64,000 bases of DNA from Liolophura sinensis (GCF_032854445.1 NC_088295.1:62351249-62415248), one strand, 5' to 3'. Shown: positions 30,375-43,075, numbered from the stretch's first letter. Notes: generated by a model from the sequence alone, not told the origin. Program-made: numbers and translations.

Positions 30375-33300
30375 AATGTGAAAACAACCTAAAGGGAATG
30401 AACTAATGTTGACAGTAGCAATAAACAGCTAGAAAAGAAACAAGCAAATAAGAGGACAGTAATCTTTGAACGGTTGAACGAACTTTGCCCCAGAGTCCTG
30501 TTTTTACATGTACGAACGACATAAGGCGCCAGACAACAGTCGGCTATTAAAGGGAAGCACGGCCACAGAATTTTAATACGATCCCTTAAGGCTACGACAA
30601 CAGTTAATAAACAAAATATACCGTCTCCTTCCTTTTTAAGGGCTAGATTTAGCTACATCAATTAGGGCTATTTAACATGACAGGCATGTGACATGTCCGT
30701 TATTTCATTTGTTTTGTGATTGATTTTTTATTTTTGCTATATGGCTCTTTACATCATGACATCTTAACAAATCTATGCGTTTTCGAAATTTGAATTTTGA
30801 TCTCCACATATCAGCTAACAGTTTACGATAGATTAAATGATTGCTTTTTAACGACATACTTCCGGTAAGTATAAGGCCGGGTGATCAACTCAAAAGAGTG
30901 TTTTTTTTGTTTTTTTTTTCCTTTCAAACTGAGTTCAGTTAGTGTTTAGTTTTCTTTAAACCTTGAATGATAAATGTGAACTCATCACAGGGGCGGGTGC
31001 GGGAAGTTATCCTGAGTATTTAACCGGTATGACCAAATCCTGTTCAAAGAGATGTAAGATCAGAGAAGAAGAGAAGTTACTTACGTGTTCGCTTTATGTA
31101 TAGAGCCAAATACATGTATGTACGGTTTTACTTGTTTTCTTGCTGGATTAATTGTGTGTTCGTGCAGCAATGTCTTCATGATTTGCTTCCATGTATGATG
31201 GAGGCCAGGTTTATGGATGAAAGAAACCGCCCATATCTCACAGGGAACCAAAGCACCAGGATCCCATACTACAAAGCCAGTTTCGACTTAAGGCAAAATT
31301 TGATTTTAGAGCTTATTTTTGAGCCCTGTAAATTAAAATTTTGACTACCTCATCAATAATATCTGCAGACAATTGTGTCAAAATTTCACCTTTCATTACC
31401 GAAAACTAAACATTGTGACAACGGTTTGAGTCAGAAATGTCTGTGGAATCGGCCTCAGAGTCTGATTCAACAAAGTCATTCTTGGCTTAAGTTAGAATTC
31501 AAAGCTGAATTTATAAAATTTATTGGATGGTTTACGGTCAAAGAAGTTCAAGCTACACCTGATACATTTATCATCATATAACACTTGTCAGCTGCGCCAA
31601 GTGTAAGCTATTATAAGCGTTCAAATGAAATTTCACACATCTTGACTTCGATCGCAATCTAACCAACTGAAACTAGGGTTTAACATTATTGGTCAAGGTG
31701 TAGTGGTCTTGAACAAAGACATTCTAGCCTTCCCTGCCATTTAGGCAGGGCGTTATATAAGGGCATAATTAAAAGGATCTTTTGTAGTAACATGAGCATG
31801 ACAAGCACCAAAAGTTGTCTAAACCATCTACGTCTAAAAACTTCTGATTTACAGCATGGAGTTTTCTTAAACCAGGAAGCCTGGTCGGCTACGTGTGAAA
31901 GTATGAAACGGCTTGACGACAAAAACATGCTGAATGACACATAATAAACGCGTACGAACATTGATGGACAGCCTGTGTCTCTCCTTGGTCTGCTGAGCGG
32001 CTGGTTGATACACAGGTTAGATAGCAGTCATTGTTGAAGAACCCGTCAGTGGCCTTCCATACATGAGCTACCGGATGGTTACCAAGTCACGCGTGTTATT
32101 TAGCAATATAAACCACGTATCCTTCTTTAATGCTGATAATAATTGCGTATGTGCGTCAGGCCTATTTATTATATTCGTGCAAAATAACCTACTGCTCGTT
32201 CATTGGCAAAGACATGTGTGTATTCTAAACATTATATAATGTTTATTCACTGAGGATCTTAGGACAAGTTTGCGACGAGAGACAGCAGCCATTCATTCCA
32301 TCATCAATGGTTTCTGTACGTCAAGCATTTTCGAGCAAACAAGTAAAAATACAATATGCAATTGAAATATATATGCCTCTCTATATGTCACTCCTCCCGG
32401 CCAAAAATAACAAAATGTGACATGCCTCAAGTGGTTGATAGAATAAAATTGTGCATAGTTTCCTCCCTACTTTATATTTTTAACTAGTGGTATTAGTTAA
32501 GACCTTGTATAATGTGTTACATGATCACAAACTCTTCCCATATGATGTCACCCTGCGTGAGGTCGGTTCAGCATCCCCTCCCAAACAAACGTCACTCATT
32601 AAACCTATCGGAGTACAGAAAGCACACCGAATCAGGATGACTTCTCTTCGTGCCAAAAATAATAAACCAAATATCAGCACATGCGGCTTGTAAATGCCCG
32701 GTGTTACTGCCCTCAGACATTTTAGTAACTTGAACTGTCTCGTTTCATATCCTCTTGCGAACTCTGGATTCAATTATGATATTAAATGGAAGCCATGTGT
32801 TGTTGTGCTCAGGCCACATGTGTTAAGACGACTTATTTTAATGAGGTATATGAATTGGACCTATGAATTAAGATATATGTAAACATGTACATAAGCCTTG
32901 AAATTTTTGCAGGGGAGTTATTAAATCAGCTACAAAATTAAATTGTTATAGTTTAAGATGTTTTTACTGTGCTAAAACTGCAAGTTCCAGACCCTTTTCA
33001 TACTTTTTATACCAGGTTTATGGTGATTATATCACAGTTTAAACATTAAAAAAATCAATTAGTTTTCTTTATCATCTTTTTCATTTTGACATTCCATATG
33101 GAATGAAATTAAATCGACCGTGTCACACGCCCAGCGCATACAACCTTTCATAACCATTATTTACTGATACCATTTATATGTTTCTTTGAAGTTTACGACA
33201 GTTTTTATTCAGTACTGTGGAACATTTCACAAGCTTTTTATCACATGTACCTCATGCTGTGAAACATTCCACACGTTTTTACGATTAGATATTTGCCAGT

Positions 33301-33380
33301 ACTTTTTAAGTATAAAAATGTCGCAAGATGCTCGGACAGTTTTCTGGCACTTCCAGCCTTCCATGGGGAATTTGTAGATT
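30375..33380. other. Gene-free 3-kb stretch
   Basis: AT-rich sequence with T-runs near 30,900. Frames at 31,096-31,344, 31,375-31,581 and 32,487-32,882 show no recognisable domain. No repeat was identified. Confidence 0.4.
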
Positions 33381-33384
33381 CTGT

Positions 33385-33600
33385 GTCTCTAAGTGTTCGT
33401 GTGGACGTTGGTGACAATAAGCCAAGGACAACCCCATTGTGATCACTTCAGTGTGGCGTGTATATCTACAGTTGTGTAGTTCCTTCGGTATCTTGTCATC
33501 GTATAAAAGGCTTGTGGTTCCCATCGTATAAATGAAAAATTCTCAAGGATGGTATTAAACAACAATCAATTAATCAAACAATCAATCAATCTATTATGTG
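33385..33600 (+). mobile_element. Degraded SINE 3' part (family C-like)
   Basis: 'CCCATCGTATAAATGAAAAA' followed by 'TTCTCAAGGATGGTATTAAA' and 'CAACAATCAATTAATCAAAC' is a version of the shared SINE 3' block and tail. The upstream part is too diverged to place with certainty. Confidence 0.6.
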
Positions 33601-33604
33601 GATC

Positions 33605-36095
33605 AATGAAAGTTTCTTCTGGTCTTAGTTATAGTGTCACGAGATGAAAGACAACTTAAATTAAGCAAGAATTGGATTTCAATCTGAATGCATTTAAAAG
33701 TTAATGTTGCGAAAACGTGGAACTTTATTCCGGTCTAGAGGATGACGCAGTGAATGAGTATCTTCAAAAGCTACACTCGTGTGGCGCCGCGGATAGTCAT
33801 AAAATGAAAAAAACGAACGCGGAGCTGATGCGTTACACAGCTGAGATGTGAGATATGCCGTTTAGGATGGACTCGGTGTGGCTTACCGGGTTCAACGACA
33901 TATAAAGCCGAGAGGCTCCTCGGGGTTAGAGCAGTTAAGATAGTATCCCGCTTGCTGTAGATTCGCAACGGCAGATACAGACATGGATTCAACATTGGGG
34001 GCACACGTGTGTATCCTATCTTTAGAAGATAGCATCGGGAGCCGGCGCAAAAAAAAAACATGAACATAATTTCTTGCTGCCATGAATCAAATGCCCATCA
34101 GTCTTTAAGCTTCCCATGCAGGCATTTGTACATTAAAGAGCAGAGCGCACCAACTGTTACTGATACAACATGAGGATCTACACGTTTAGATCGACTTGAA
34201 GTGGCTTTTAGGACGTGGGATAGAGCCAGAAACCGTCTATATCTATTCACCGTGTTAACGGAGTGTCCAACAAATAGTACGTGGCAATGGCCTTTGCACC
34301 ATGATCCTTCAGTAAAATCACAATATATCATGCCCATGCGACATTAGCTGATAATCTGGCAAACCGTGTCAGCTAAGTACTTGGCCAGTTTCGTCACGCA
34401 AAGCAACGTTCGCGTTCAGCTGGCGCTCTATGCCGGAAATAGAGTCAAACTCCTACCAGTGAAAGCTCAGCATGAACAATGAACTGAAGAGTAGCTTTAA
34501 ACTGGGACAGGCTTTGCGGTTATTTGAAAATGGGACATAACCAAACCACATAGACCTACAGACAAACAAGATGAACTATAATTGTGAAATATAATTGTGT
34601 TCCTAACACATATGCACTTTTTACCATCAAAACAAGAAGATAAAATGTGATGAATCTCAAAGTGGCTGCCCCATTTTGTCATGGGTCTCAGTCGATGGAC
34701 CGACACTCTCTAACCGACTAAAGAATAAACAAAATCTTCGTCTTGAACCGTCGTCCGCAGGTTGAAAACTGGGACCGATTCCACAAAACCATTTGTGACT
34801 TCAGCCAAAGTTTAAAACCTTTACAACGCTTAGATTTTGGTAATTGGAGATGTTGTTTGGACACATTTGACTTCACGAGGTAGACAAAATTTTAATTTCT
34901 AAAGCCAAAAAATAAATTTTAAGCTCATATTTCAAATATTGAGTTAAGTCAGAAACCGCTTTGCGGAATTGGCTACAAGTATAATGAGACTCAGCATAAA
35001 ATGCCATCAATTTAACGTCAAGATTTCATTTTTCTAAAAGCGTTGTTTTTCACTATACCTGACTGCAGTCCAATTGTTCATATGTGTTGCTGGTTACAAC
35101 ACAATTAATGACGTTGTGCACAGTATTTATTAAGTAGCAACGCATAATGATGCGTTTCTGCACAAAATGAGACCTATAGTAGCTCTATAGGGGGATTGCA
35201 ACGTTGTCGTTCGTTTTGCTATTGAGCTATTCTTGTTCTTGATTGTGGGCTGCATTTTAGAAATGAGCATCTTGTAACCGCACATACGCGATTTTTTTTC
35301 TTACAGGAAAAATTCGTGTAGGCTACCAAACATCCATTTAGCGATACTATGCTGTAGATATCTTGCAACTTCTTTCACCATCAGAGAGAAATTTTTGTCT
35401 TCAGACCTCATTCTTTATGGCCGAGTTGAAACAAAAAAGTCAGACAATTTGGGTTGTCTTTCATAATTTATCACAGACCGGTGAAGTTTGAGCGATGCGA
35501 TATTGCTTCAACTGATAAAAAGATAGAAAGGAGATCTACGTGAGGACATCAGTACGTTGTCTGGAAGATTTGTATTAGAGTTAAACTACCGATCTATCAG
35601 TCTCCGTGCGACCATTCCTGTCTGCTACAGCTCCGGTACTAAAACATCCTCGATGTCAAAAGTTTAGTCAGGGAAATCTTTTTCAATTTACTCGAGATAC
35701 ATTTCCATGGCACAGTACCAAAGTGTAACAATAAAGATACCGTAAGTCTTCATCATCGAGTCAGTTTAGATATACATAAAACGCGGTTATCTTCCCGATG
35801 GCGAGCATCTGAAGTCGTAAATAGAAAGTCAGGCCTTAAAACATTCTTCAAACATCCGATAACTCCGCCGGGGAAATTCTATATTTAAGTTTATACATTT
35901 CCGGCGGTGAAATTTATGAAACAGTTACCATGAAATGTCGGCAAACTGTAGAGTTGTGCTATCACCCACTTTCAAGGCTATCTATGGACCAATCATCTGA
36001 GGTATAAAATAGACCTGGTGGCTTTGATTCCCATTGCTCATGGGACGCATATCAGGACAGATTCTACCAATTTAGCTACATTTTCCTTCCAACGC
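33605..36095. other. Gene-free 2.5-kb stretch
   Basis: Minus-strand frames at 33,771-34,067 and 34,098-34,337 were read for domains; nothing was found. No repeat was recognised. Confidence 0.4.
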
Positions 36096-36097
36096 AG

Positions 36098-36099
<2 letters not shown>

Positions 36100-36184
<85 letters not shown>
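36100..36184. repeat. (AT)n microsatellite, about 42 units
   Basis: An uninterrupted 85-bp TA run. The YIYIYI open frame across it is an artefact. Confidence 0.97.
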
Positions 36185-36188
<4 letters not shown>

Positions 36189-36189
36189 A

Positions 36190-36575
36190 TGTGGAATGCG
36201 CATCATGTAATAAATGATATGTGCCTTATATTCAGACGGAATATGTTTGTTATTCCTTTTTTTAAGGCTGTTTATGAATTCTATAATTCCGAAAATCCGG
36301 TGATATTTCCATAACGTTCGGTCCCCGTATAAAGATGTTAATTGCTAGCTGGATATCACTAGAACTGCTCCAATAGCGACAGTTGATAGAGTTCTATCTG
36401 AGCAATGAATGGAAAAGTGTTTGTCGTTACTCAGGGAAAACTATAAAAGTTCTTCCACATTTAAACGGCCTGCGGCGAGGCTTGAACGTAGCACTGTTAC
36501 CTGTTTAAACCATCCTAGTTAAGTCCTTCGTCACGATTACAGTTAGAGATCTTGCTGTCTAACCGTTTGACACCT
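36190..36575. other. Gene-free stretch
   Basis: Nothing recognised. Confidence 0.4.
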
Positions 36576-36577
36576 AG

Positions 36578-36800
36578 CTTATTTATTTATTACCGTAATT
36601 TATTTCATTCATTGATGTAAACGCCTTATTTAATTACATTTCCTTTATACCCATGATGGCGGTCAACATTATAGTGTGCTTACTATAACGGGACATATGA
36701 CACATATCATAGTATTTCCAATGACATCTCTGTCTTCTTCGACTTGGTATTCCAGCGAGGTAGCGCAATCAAACACATTTGCACTGATATAACCGGGATA
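36578..36800. mobile_element. Degraded SINE fragments
   Basis: 36,578-36,680 shows (TTTA)n, 'ATTCATTGATGTAAACGCC' and 'ATGATGGCGGTCAACATTAT', a decayed minus-strand SINE 3' end. At 36,735-36,800 'TCTTCGACTTGGTATTCCAG' plus 'CGAGGTAGCGCAATCAAA' resembles the family B body in plus orientation. Both are short and uncertain. Confidence 0.45.
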
Positions 36801-37420
36801 ATATAAGCTTAAAAAAACAAACAAATAATATGTTCTAGTTTAGATAAGAAGAGCGGCTGAGATAATCCAAAACGACCACAGCAATTTTGTTCTGGCCTTT
36901 AACTTTATCAGACAACTCCTAATCTGGAATTCTTACTACGCCATGGGATACCCCATGTTATACAAACCTTAAACACGATGTTGTGTCACTGGTAAATACG
37001 CTCATATGGCTGAAATGCAAAACTGTGTTCGCGTGACGTCAGCGGAAACAGTTGCGGCCTTGTGCCTAATTGGTTCAAATTGATAACTTGGGGCTTTAGA
37101 TTTTCTCAATCTATGCCATGTTGCTTAGTTTGAAATGAGATATCTCGATTATGCAACCTCTCCAAAACAAAAAAACGTATGATTTCCAAATTTTATATGG
37201 GATGCGTGATGTTTTTTCTTTTAACCAGTACGTTTTATGTAATGATAAGGAACTTTCATTGCATCATTTATGTAAACACGCCAGCATACACTTGAAAAAA
37301 ATTCCGTTGAAAATGTTCATTCCGTATCCAGGCAATACCTTGATTTATAAAATTTTCTAAATAAATTATACCTATCACTCCATGTTGTTAAAGGAATTTT
37401 CTACTTCTAGTTACTCTTAT
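36801..37420. other. Gene-free stretch
   Basis: Nothing recognised. Confidence 0.4.
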
Positions 37421-37423
37421 TGT

Positions 37424-37572
37424 TGTACATGGGAAGGCCTTTCAGCCACCTGCGGATGGTCGTGAGTTTCCCCTTGGCTCTGCTCGATTTCCTCCCACCA
37501 TAAAGCTGGCGTCCGTCTTACAAGTGAAATATTCTGGAGTACGGCGTAAAACACCAATAAAATAAATAAATA
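37424..37572 (+). mobile_element. SINE family A, plus strand, 5'-truncated
   Basis: 'TGTACATGGGAAGGCCTTTC', 'CACCTGCGGATGGTCGTGAG', 'AAGTGAAATATTCTGGAGTA' and 'AACACCAATAAAATAAATAA' identify it. The GC-rich hairpin is mutated. Confidence 0.9.
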
Positions 37573-37832
37573 CTCTTATTTTTAAATGTGCATTTGTGGC
37601 AATTCGAGGTTTTTGGTGCTCTCTTGTGTGGGAATGCATGACGTTTACTGCCAACCACTTGTCTTCCACCATATGACGTGTCACATGGGAGAGACAGAGT
37701 TCGCTAGTAACTTGCCAAGGGCTGGTGGCTCATTCCGGGTACTTACACAAGGCGATTTTCTAGAACAGAACCAAATAAGTACCACAGCAATAAATCTGAC
37801 AGAACATACATGTAATTAATGAACGGATGAGT

Positions 37833-38123
37833 GAACGGTTATGGCTATATTTCACATGGACAACATCACGACTATGTAGAAAATGTTACATTTCAAGGAC
37901 GCGTGTGATCATTATTCACTACAGTAAGCCCTTTGTTTGATGATGTCAATGTACCGTTTCTCCAACTGAACTGCGCCAATTTGTTTGAACAAGATTAGGC
38001 TGGGGCATGGAGGTGTTGTGTGTTGTCCAATACGATAATTAATTAGGTCCCCTTTCGAGCAGTTGTAATGACAGTAATGTCAAAATAACACAAAGAGGTC
38101 ATTATAGATTTTTACATTTAAGG
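37833..38123 (+). repeat. 300-bp repeat 'K', copy 1
   Basis: It aligns with 38,805-39,110 and 39,111-39,438: 'GTTACATTTCAA', 'GATGT.AATGTACCGTTTCTC' minus gaps, 'GGCTGGGGCATGGAG', 'GTGTTGTCCAATACGATAAT', 'TAATTAGGTCCCCTTTCGAG', 'CAGTTGTAAT' and 'CACAAAGAGGTCATT'. Same orientation. No coding potential. Confidence 0.85.
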
Positions 38124-38800
38124 GTATCCTAATGTGGCATTTGTCAGAAAATGTGTATATCTGTATATGACTGTATCTTTGTCTCTGTTTTACCCAACAC
38201 AACAGCCAACCCATCAAAAAAATCCTCAGAAATGCATATAGTATACAGATCACATCAACACTGCACACTGTGTGTAAGTATATGGCATTATACCGAAAGA
38301 CTATGGAATGAGCAAGAACATGCAGAACTTTATAAATTTATAAAATATATAATTATATAACTTTATAAAACTTAGTGACGCAAACTATGACACCAAACAA
38401 GCCTTGTACATCCCCCTAAAGGGCACCCTACCCACATTTTTGGAAATTTCAGACAATAATAGTGTCAAATGAATTATCTAAAGTTTACGATTTATGTCGG
38501 TTACATTTATTTACCTGTTTAGTAATATAAAATATGGTAGTTTAAAAAAGCATGGGTGGGATGCCTTACATTTTCACTTAAGGGTTGTTTTACGCGGTTA
38601 TTTATACATGTTTATGAGAAATACAAACACATGTGCATCCTTCAGTCCAAGCTGTTGTTTTAGATTAATCCTAATTACTAGTAGTTTTGTATAGGTTAAA
38701 TATATTCAGTGTTTAAGAACGATTGTCTTGAGCCTTTTATTGAGCCTGACTATGCTTAGGATAAACCAAGATATGTTCGAAAACAAATCTGCAAATATCT
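38124..38800. other. Gene-free stretch between repeat K copies
   Basis: No coding or repeat signal recognised. It separates copy 1 from the adjacent copies 2 and 3. Confidence 0.4.
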
Positions 38801-38804
38801 GACA

Positions 38805-39110
38805 TCAGGAGACCTTCAGCTGATATGGCCAATATCACAGCTATGTATAGTGGAGATGCCCAAATAGAGGAAGTTACATTTCAAAGGCGTGTGTAATCAC
38901 TAGTCATTGCCAAATGTCCACGTGCTTGATTATTTTGATGTACCGTTCTTCCAACTGTGATGAAGTACTAGGCCCATTTGTTATGACAAAATTGGGCTGG
39001 GGCATGGAGATGTTGTTTTAGAGTGTTGTCCAGTACGATAATTAATTAGGTCCCCGTTCGAGCGGTTGTAATAGCAGAAGGTCAATATAAACACAAAGAG
39101 GTCATTGAAG
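38805..39110 (+). repeat. 300-bp repeat 'K', copy 2
   Basis: Directly followed by copy 3, so copies 2 and 3 form a head-to-tail tandem. 'GATGCCCAAATAGAGGAAGT' is shared with copy 3 but not copy 1. Confidence 0.88.
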
Positions 39111-39438
39111 ATTTCAGCATTGAACTGGGATCGACATAATCAGAACTATGCATAGTAACGATGCCCAAATAGAAGAAGTTACATTTCAAAAACGTGTGTA
39201 ATCACCATCCATTGCCCTATTTCCTTGATTATGATATGTACCGTTTCTCCATCTGTGATATAGCTCTAGGATAATTTGTTTTGACAAGAATAGGTTGGGG
39301 CATGTGCGTGAGTTATTCGTGTGTTGTCCAAGACGATACTAAACGATAATTAATTACAAATAGGTCACAGTGCCAGTAGTTGTAATAACAGAAGGTCAAA
39401 ATTAAGACCACAGGTTGTTCAAGATATCCACATTTAGC
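39111..39438 (+). repeat. 300-bp repeat 'K', copy 3
   Basis: 'GATGCCCAAATAGAAGAAGT', 'TATGTACCGTTTCTCCATCT', 'TTGGGGCATGTGCG' and 'GTAGTTGTAATAACAGAAGG' align with copy 2. It has a small extra segment near 39,340 ('ACTAAACGATAATTAATTAC'). Confidence 0.88.
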
Positions 39439-39448
39439 TGACATTGCG

Positions 39449-39592
39449 TTTATTTATTTATTTATTTATGTTTTATTTCTGTGCTCACGCCGTATTGAAA
39501 AATATTTCTCTTATACGACGGCGGACAGCATCATGATGGGAGGATACTGGGCAGAGCGCAAGAAAAACTCACGACCAACCGCATGTTGCTAG
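39449..39592 (-). mobile_element. SINE family A, minus strand, 5'-truncated
   Basis: (TTTA)n at 39,449-39,470, then 'CACGCCGTATTGAAAAATAT', 'CTTATACGACGGCGGACAGC' and 'CCAACCGCATGTTGCT' in reverse complement. It abuts the end of repeat K copy 3. Confidence 0.85.
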
Positions 39593-39594
39593 TG

Positions 39595-40620
39595 ATATTG
39601 TTTTTATACTGCCAAGTGTGACAGTGATTGACGATACACACTGATTGTTCTCCAATCATTGGACGATTGGTGACTGATAAAAAGGCTCATATTACCCGAA
39701 ATTTGTTCACAATTATCATAATTATGATGTATATTTTGTCATTAGCATGAATTTTTTTTTATTCAACATACACAATCTTTCCCACACAACTGTCCATGTA
39801 ATATGGTTTTATCTTCCTTTATAATCTGAGAAGTATCCTCATACTTCAAAACCACACTTGTAATCTTTAAAACCAACATTTTATCAGTCATTGATGTAGC
39901 CCCTGTAACGTATAACGCATCGCAGCCGTCCACACTATGCATCAGTGGGCCGATGAAATCTGAGGTAGGCCATACTCAGAAGAGTTGAAGTACAAGTATT
40001 ATGTTCGACACCATTGATATACCAGCGTCAAGTGTACAAATAGGCCCTTTGAAGCTCCTGATCTATTTAGGACAGTTTGTGTTCAGGATCAATGAAGGAA
40101 GACATGAATACTAAATTATAGTAAGCCATCCTGGAAACTTAATACTTATTCACGACCATTATACATTTTCTTACACAAAAGACAGTACACCGCGTTGAAA
40201 TTTCTACGGATAGACTTACCTGTTTGAAACAGAGAAATTTGAACTTGTAGTAAAGGTGATATGGGCACGTATACAAATCACTTCTTCTGTAATACTGTAC
40301 ATCTGTATTATATTCTGTCGTGAGATTCGGGTTCGTTATACTAAAATATGTCAAGTGCCAAAGGGCTATTGTGCAATCTAACATAAGCACCATTCTGTAG
40401 TATTTCACCGTCTTTAAGAATGACGCATAGCCTAGACAAATTGTCACAAAATTGTTCGAAAAGGATCTCAATGGCGTTATGGGCATATCGCCTTGAAAAG
40501 AAAGCTATGTGAAAGCCTACAGGCAAATTACATCCTGCTTTGACCAGGATTTGATTTCTGCAGACAAGCAAAAGCAAAACGTTACAATCAGACTATAAAC
40601 CAATACAGCTTTGAGAGCAA
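39595..40620. other. Gene-free stretch
   Basis: The 115-codon minus-strand frame at 40,139-40,486 has no recognisable domain; I treat it as chance. Confidence 0.4.
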
Positions 40621-40624
40621 AGCC

Positions 40625-40905
40625 ATAGGTGAGACCACAATGTGAAAATTGCCAAATGATTACACGTAACGGGTGAAATACGGCCTCTTTTCAATTTACC
40701 TCAGTTAAGATTTTATACTGTTTGTTCATGTATGTGCTCATGAAGTAGCATTGTAAACGCCCCCTAGCGGCATGATTATGTAGAATTAGGTAGAACAAAT
40801 GCAGTGATGTTAATTGCAAGATAACAGATTTCATTGGTCTACAATTACTCAAAAATGTTGTATCGTCATCACATTTAATATACAAACACATTAAAACAAT
40901 GCAAA
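40625..40905 (+). repeat. Dispersed repeat 'D', plus-strand copy (longest)
   Basis: 'CCACAATGTGAAAATTGCCA', 'ATTACACGTAACGGGTGAAA', 'TTACCTCAGTTAAGATTTTA', 'AAACGCCCCCTAGCGGCATG', 'AATGCAGTGATGTTAATTGC' and 'TTGTATCGTCATCACATTTA' give the fullest view of this family. No coding frame and no clear terminal inverted repeats are visible. Confidence 0.75.
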
Positions 40906-40944
40906 GTGACCACATCTCGGAAATGTTTAGTGCACTAGAGTACA

Positions 40945-41160
40945 ACTCAAGACGTAAAGCATAGAGAAAAAACCAGAGCAGCGACGACAATGTGAAAGAT
41001 GGCAAATGGCCACATGTAACCGGTGTAATACGGCCTCTTGTCTGTTTACATGGGTTAGGGTTTTATTCTAACTGATCATGTAAATGCTTAAATAGTAGCA
41101 ATCTGCACGCCCTCTATCACCATGGCTAGGGGGCGTTTGCATTGATGACGTGACTTGAAT
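40945..41160 (+). repeat. Dispersed repeat 'D', second adjacent copy
   Basis: It starts 40 bp after the previous copy, same orientation: 'CAGAGCAGCGACGACAATGT', 'GGCCACATGTAACCGGTGTA', 'GGTTAGGGTTTTATTCTAAC' and 'CACCATGGCTAGGGGGCG'. Confidence 0.7.
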
Positions 41161-41308
41161 AATTCCCCTCGTACATCTCTTTGCTATCGGTTAAAAGACA
41201 ATATGCTGTTGACTAAGGGTTTAAATAGTATTCTGCTTGGAGTGAAAATATTTAAAATCCTGCTTATACAGGCATTTATAATCAATGCAATAATGTTAAA
41301 TAGTCTTT

Positions 41309-41469
41309 GCCGGCCGCACGTGAGAAGGTCTGCAGCAACCTGCTGGTGGTCGTGGGTTTGCTCCCACCATAATGCTGGCTGACGTCAAATAAGTGAAATA
41401 TTTTTGAGTACGGCGTAAAATACCAGTCAAATAAATAAATAAATGAATAAATATATAAATAAATAAAGC
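41309..41469 (+). mobile_element. SINE family A, plus strand, 5'-truncated
   Basis: 'GCCGGCCGCACGTGAGAAGG', a body lacking the GC-rich hairpin, 'AAGTGAAATATTTTTGAGTA' and a long TAAA/TGAA tail. Confidence 0.9.
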
Positions 41470-42725
41470 AAATAGTATTGGGCGCTTAAGTATGCGTTTT
41501 AATTTACTGGTGATAGGGTGAATTACGTCGGAAGCATTTCGTTTATATAAATATACACACATTTGTTTAAAAAAATCATAAAAAGTACGATCTTCCATTT
41601 TCGTTTAGGAGACGGTTTCTCTTGTATTTACGAATAATGCACCAAAGTTCATGAAAGAGAAGAGCCTTTTATAGACAGTTCCTTGTGCGAGACCGCTCGT
41701 AACTTACCACTACACGTCATCAATAGAAAGGCTGTAGGCCCATGTGATAAACTTCAACGAAACTATAGACATGCAATCTACTATAGCAGGAGCTATGGAG
41801 AGAAAATGTCTCGACACTGAGGAATGTACAGCGCTTAAATTAGATAAGTCATCATGGACCTTTCGCCATCTCACTTTTCAATGCTTACTTTGAAAGCATG
41901 ACAAATATGACTTACAGATGGAATTCTAAAAAAAAAAAGCGCCAAGGTCTAGAGGCCATTTTAGTGCATCCGTACTGCTACACGTGACGTCACGCTATAT
42001 ATGGAGCGTGCCCGTGAAGGCGTTAGCCCACTCGATTCATTAGAGGCCAATCGATGAATATTTACATAAGCTGTACCAATTCTGCTTTCAAAAAGCAGAC
42101 CGTTTGTTTTGGCAGAAGCGTAGTGTGTATACAGCGCAGCCATTCTGATATGCTTAGTTAGGACTCGTCCGAATGGGAAGAAATGTGTGATTGCTCAACG
42201 CCAACCGTCAACTTAGCAAATCTTTGTCCTAATGAAATGGGCACAAAATCTGTGATTTGAACTAACCTACTGATTGTTTCGGTCTAAGAATGAACTGTCC
42301 TAATAGAATACCATGCTATTTTGCTGAGCTGTAATTTGTCAACTGAAAGGTACATTTCCATACATTTGTGAGTAGGATTCTTCAGAATGCTAGTTCCTTG
42401 GATTCTCTGCGATACGAAATGTCTGCTTTGATAATCCGACGATATGACCATGGTGTATTTGCTACACAGTGCTTGAGTGGAGTCTCTGCCTAAATGAGCA
42501 TCTGTCGCCTAATGATATGGAAATGTACCACATCGGAGGTTCGTTAGACGAAGAGAACAATCAGAGTGGCATTTATCGCATTTGATGAAAGAATAGAACC
42601 CTTGGAATGAACGACTGATGTATTCGTTTAACGAGTCATTTAATCATCCGGAAAGTCTGGCGACAGTGGTCTCTCCTTAACCAGCGAAACCAGAAACTGG
42701 TACACTTATGTTACTTTGAAAATGA
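41470..42725. other. Gene-free stretch
   Basis: Nothing recognised, apart from an A10 run near 41,930. Confidence 0.4.
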
Positions 42726-42729
42726 GGGC

Positions 42730-42993
42730 GGGGGCCTCCTTAGCTCAGTGGGTTAGCGCGCTAGCGCAGCGCAATGACCCAGGAGCCTCTCACCAATGCG
42801 GGTGAGTTCACGCCCAGCTCATGCTGGGTTCCTCTCTGGCTGTACGTGGCAAGATCAGCAGCAACCTGCGGATGGTCGTGGGTTTTCCGACGGGGTCTGC
42901 ACGTTTTCCTCCCAACTTAACGTTGGCTGCCGTCGTATAAGTGAAATATTCTCCATTACGGCGCAAGACACCAATCAAACAAATAAATAAAGA
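42730..42993 (+). mobile_element. SINE family A, plus strand, full length
   Basis: This is the best complete copy. The head 'GGGGCCTCCTTAGCTCAGTG' carries a clean A box (TAGCTCAGTGGG), and 'GAGTTCACGCC' stands at the B-box place. Body: 'GCAACCTGCGGATGGTCGTG'. 3' block: 'GTATAAGTGAAATATTCTCC'. The tail ends in AAATAAATAAAG. Length is about 264 bp. Confidence 0.93.
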
Positions 42994-43075
42994 ATATGAG
43001 GCTGGAAGAGTGAACAGATTTAGAGTTACAAGGAAAAAAATTGTTCGAGTTTTGGATTCTCAATTTCACACCGAC
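42994..43075. other. Short unassigned gap
   Basis: Nothing recognised. Confidence 0.3.

Noticed and set aside
34098-34337. Minus-strand frame starting MGMIYCDFTEGSWC, reminiscent of the YCDM..GGW motif of fibrinogen-like domains
   Set aside because: Only four or five residues match. The following residues do not continue the domain, and no splice sites are clear.
36018-36314. Plus-strand frame with a long YIYIYI run
   Set aside because: Produced by the (AT)n microsatellite.
42730-42830. Stand-alone tRNA gene
   Set aside because: A and B boxes are present, but the sequence continues directly into the SINE body and tail and lacks a proper cloverleaf.
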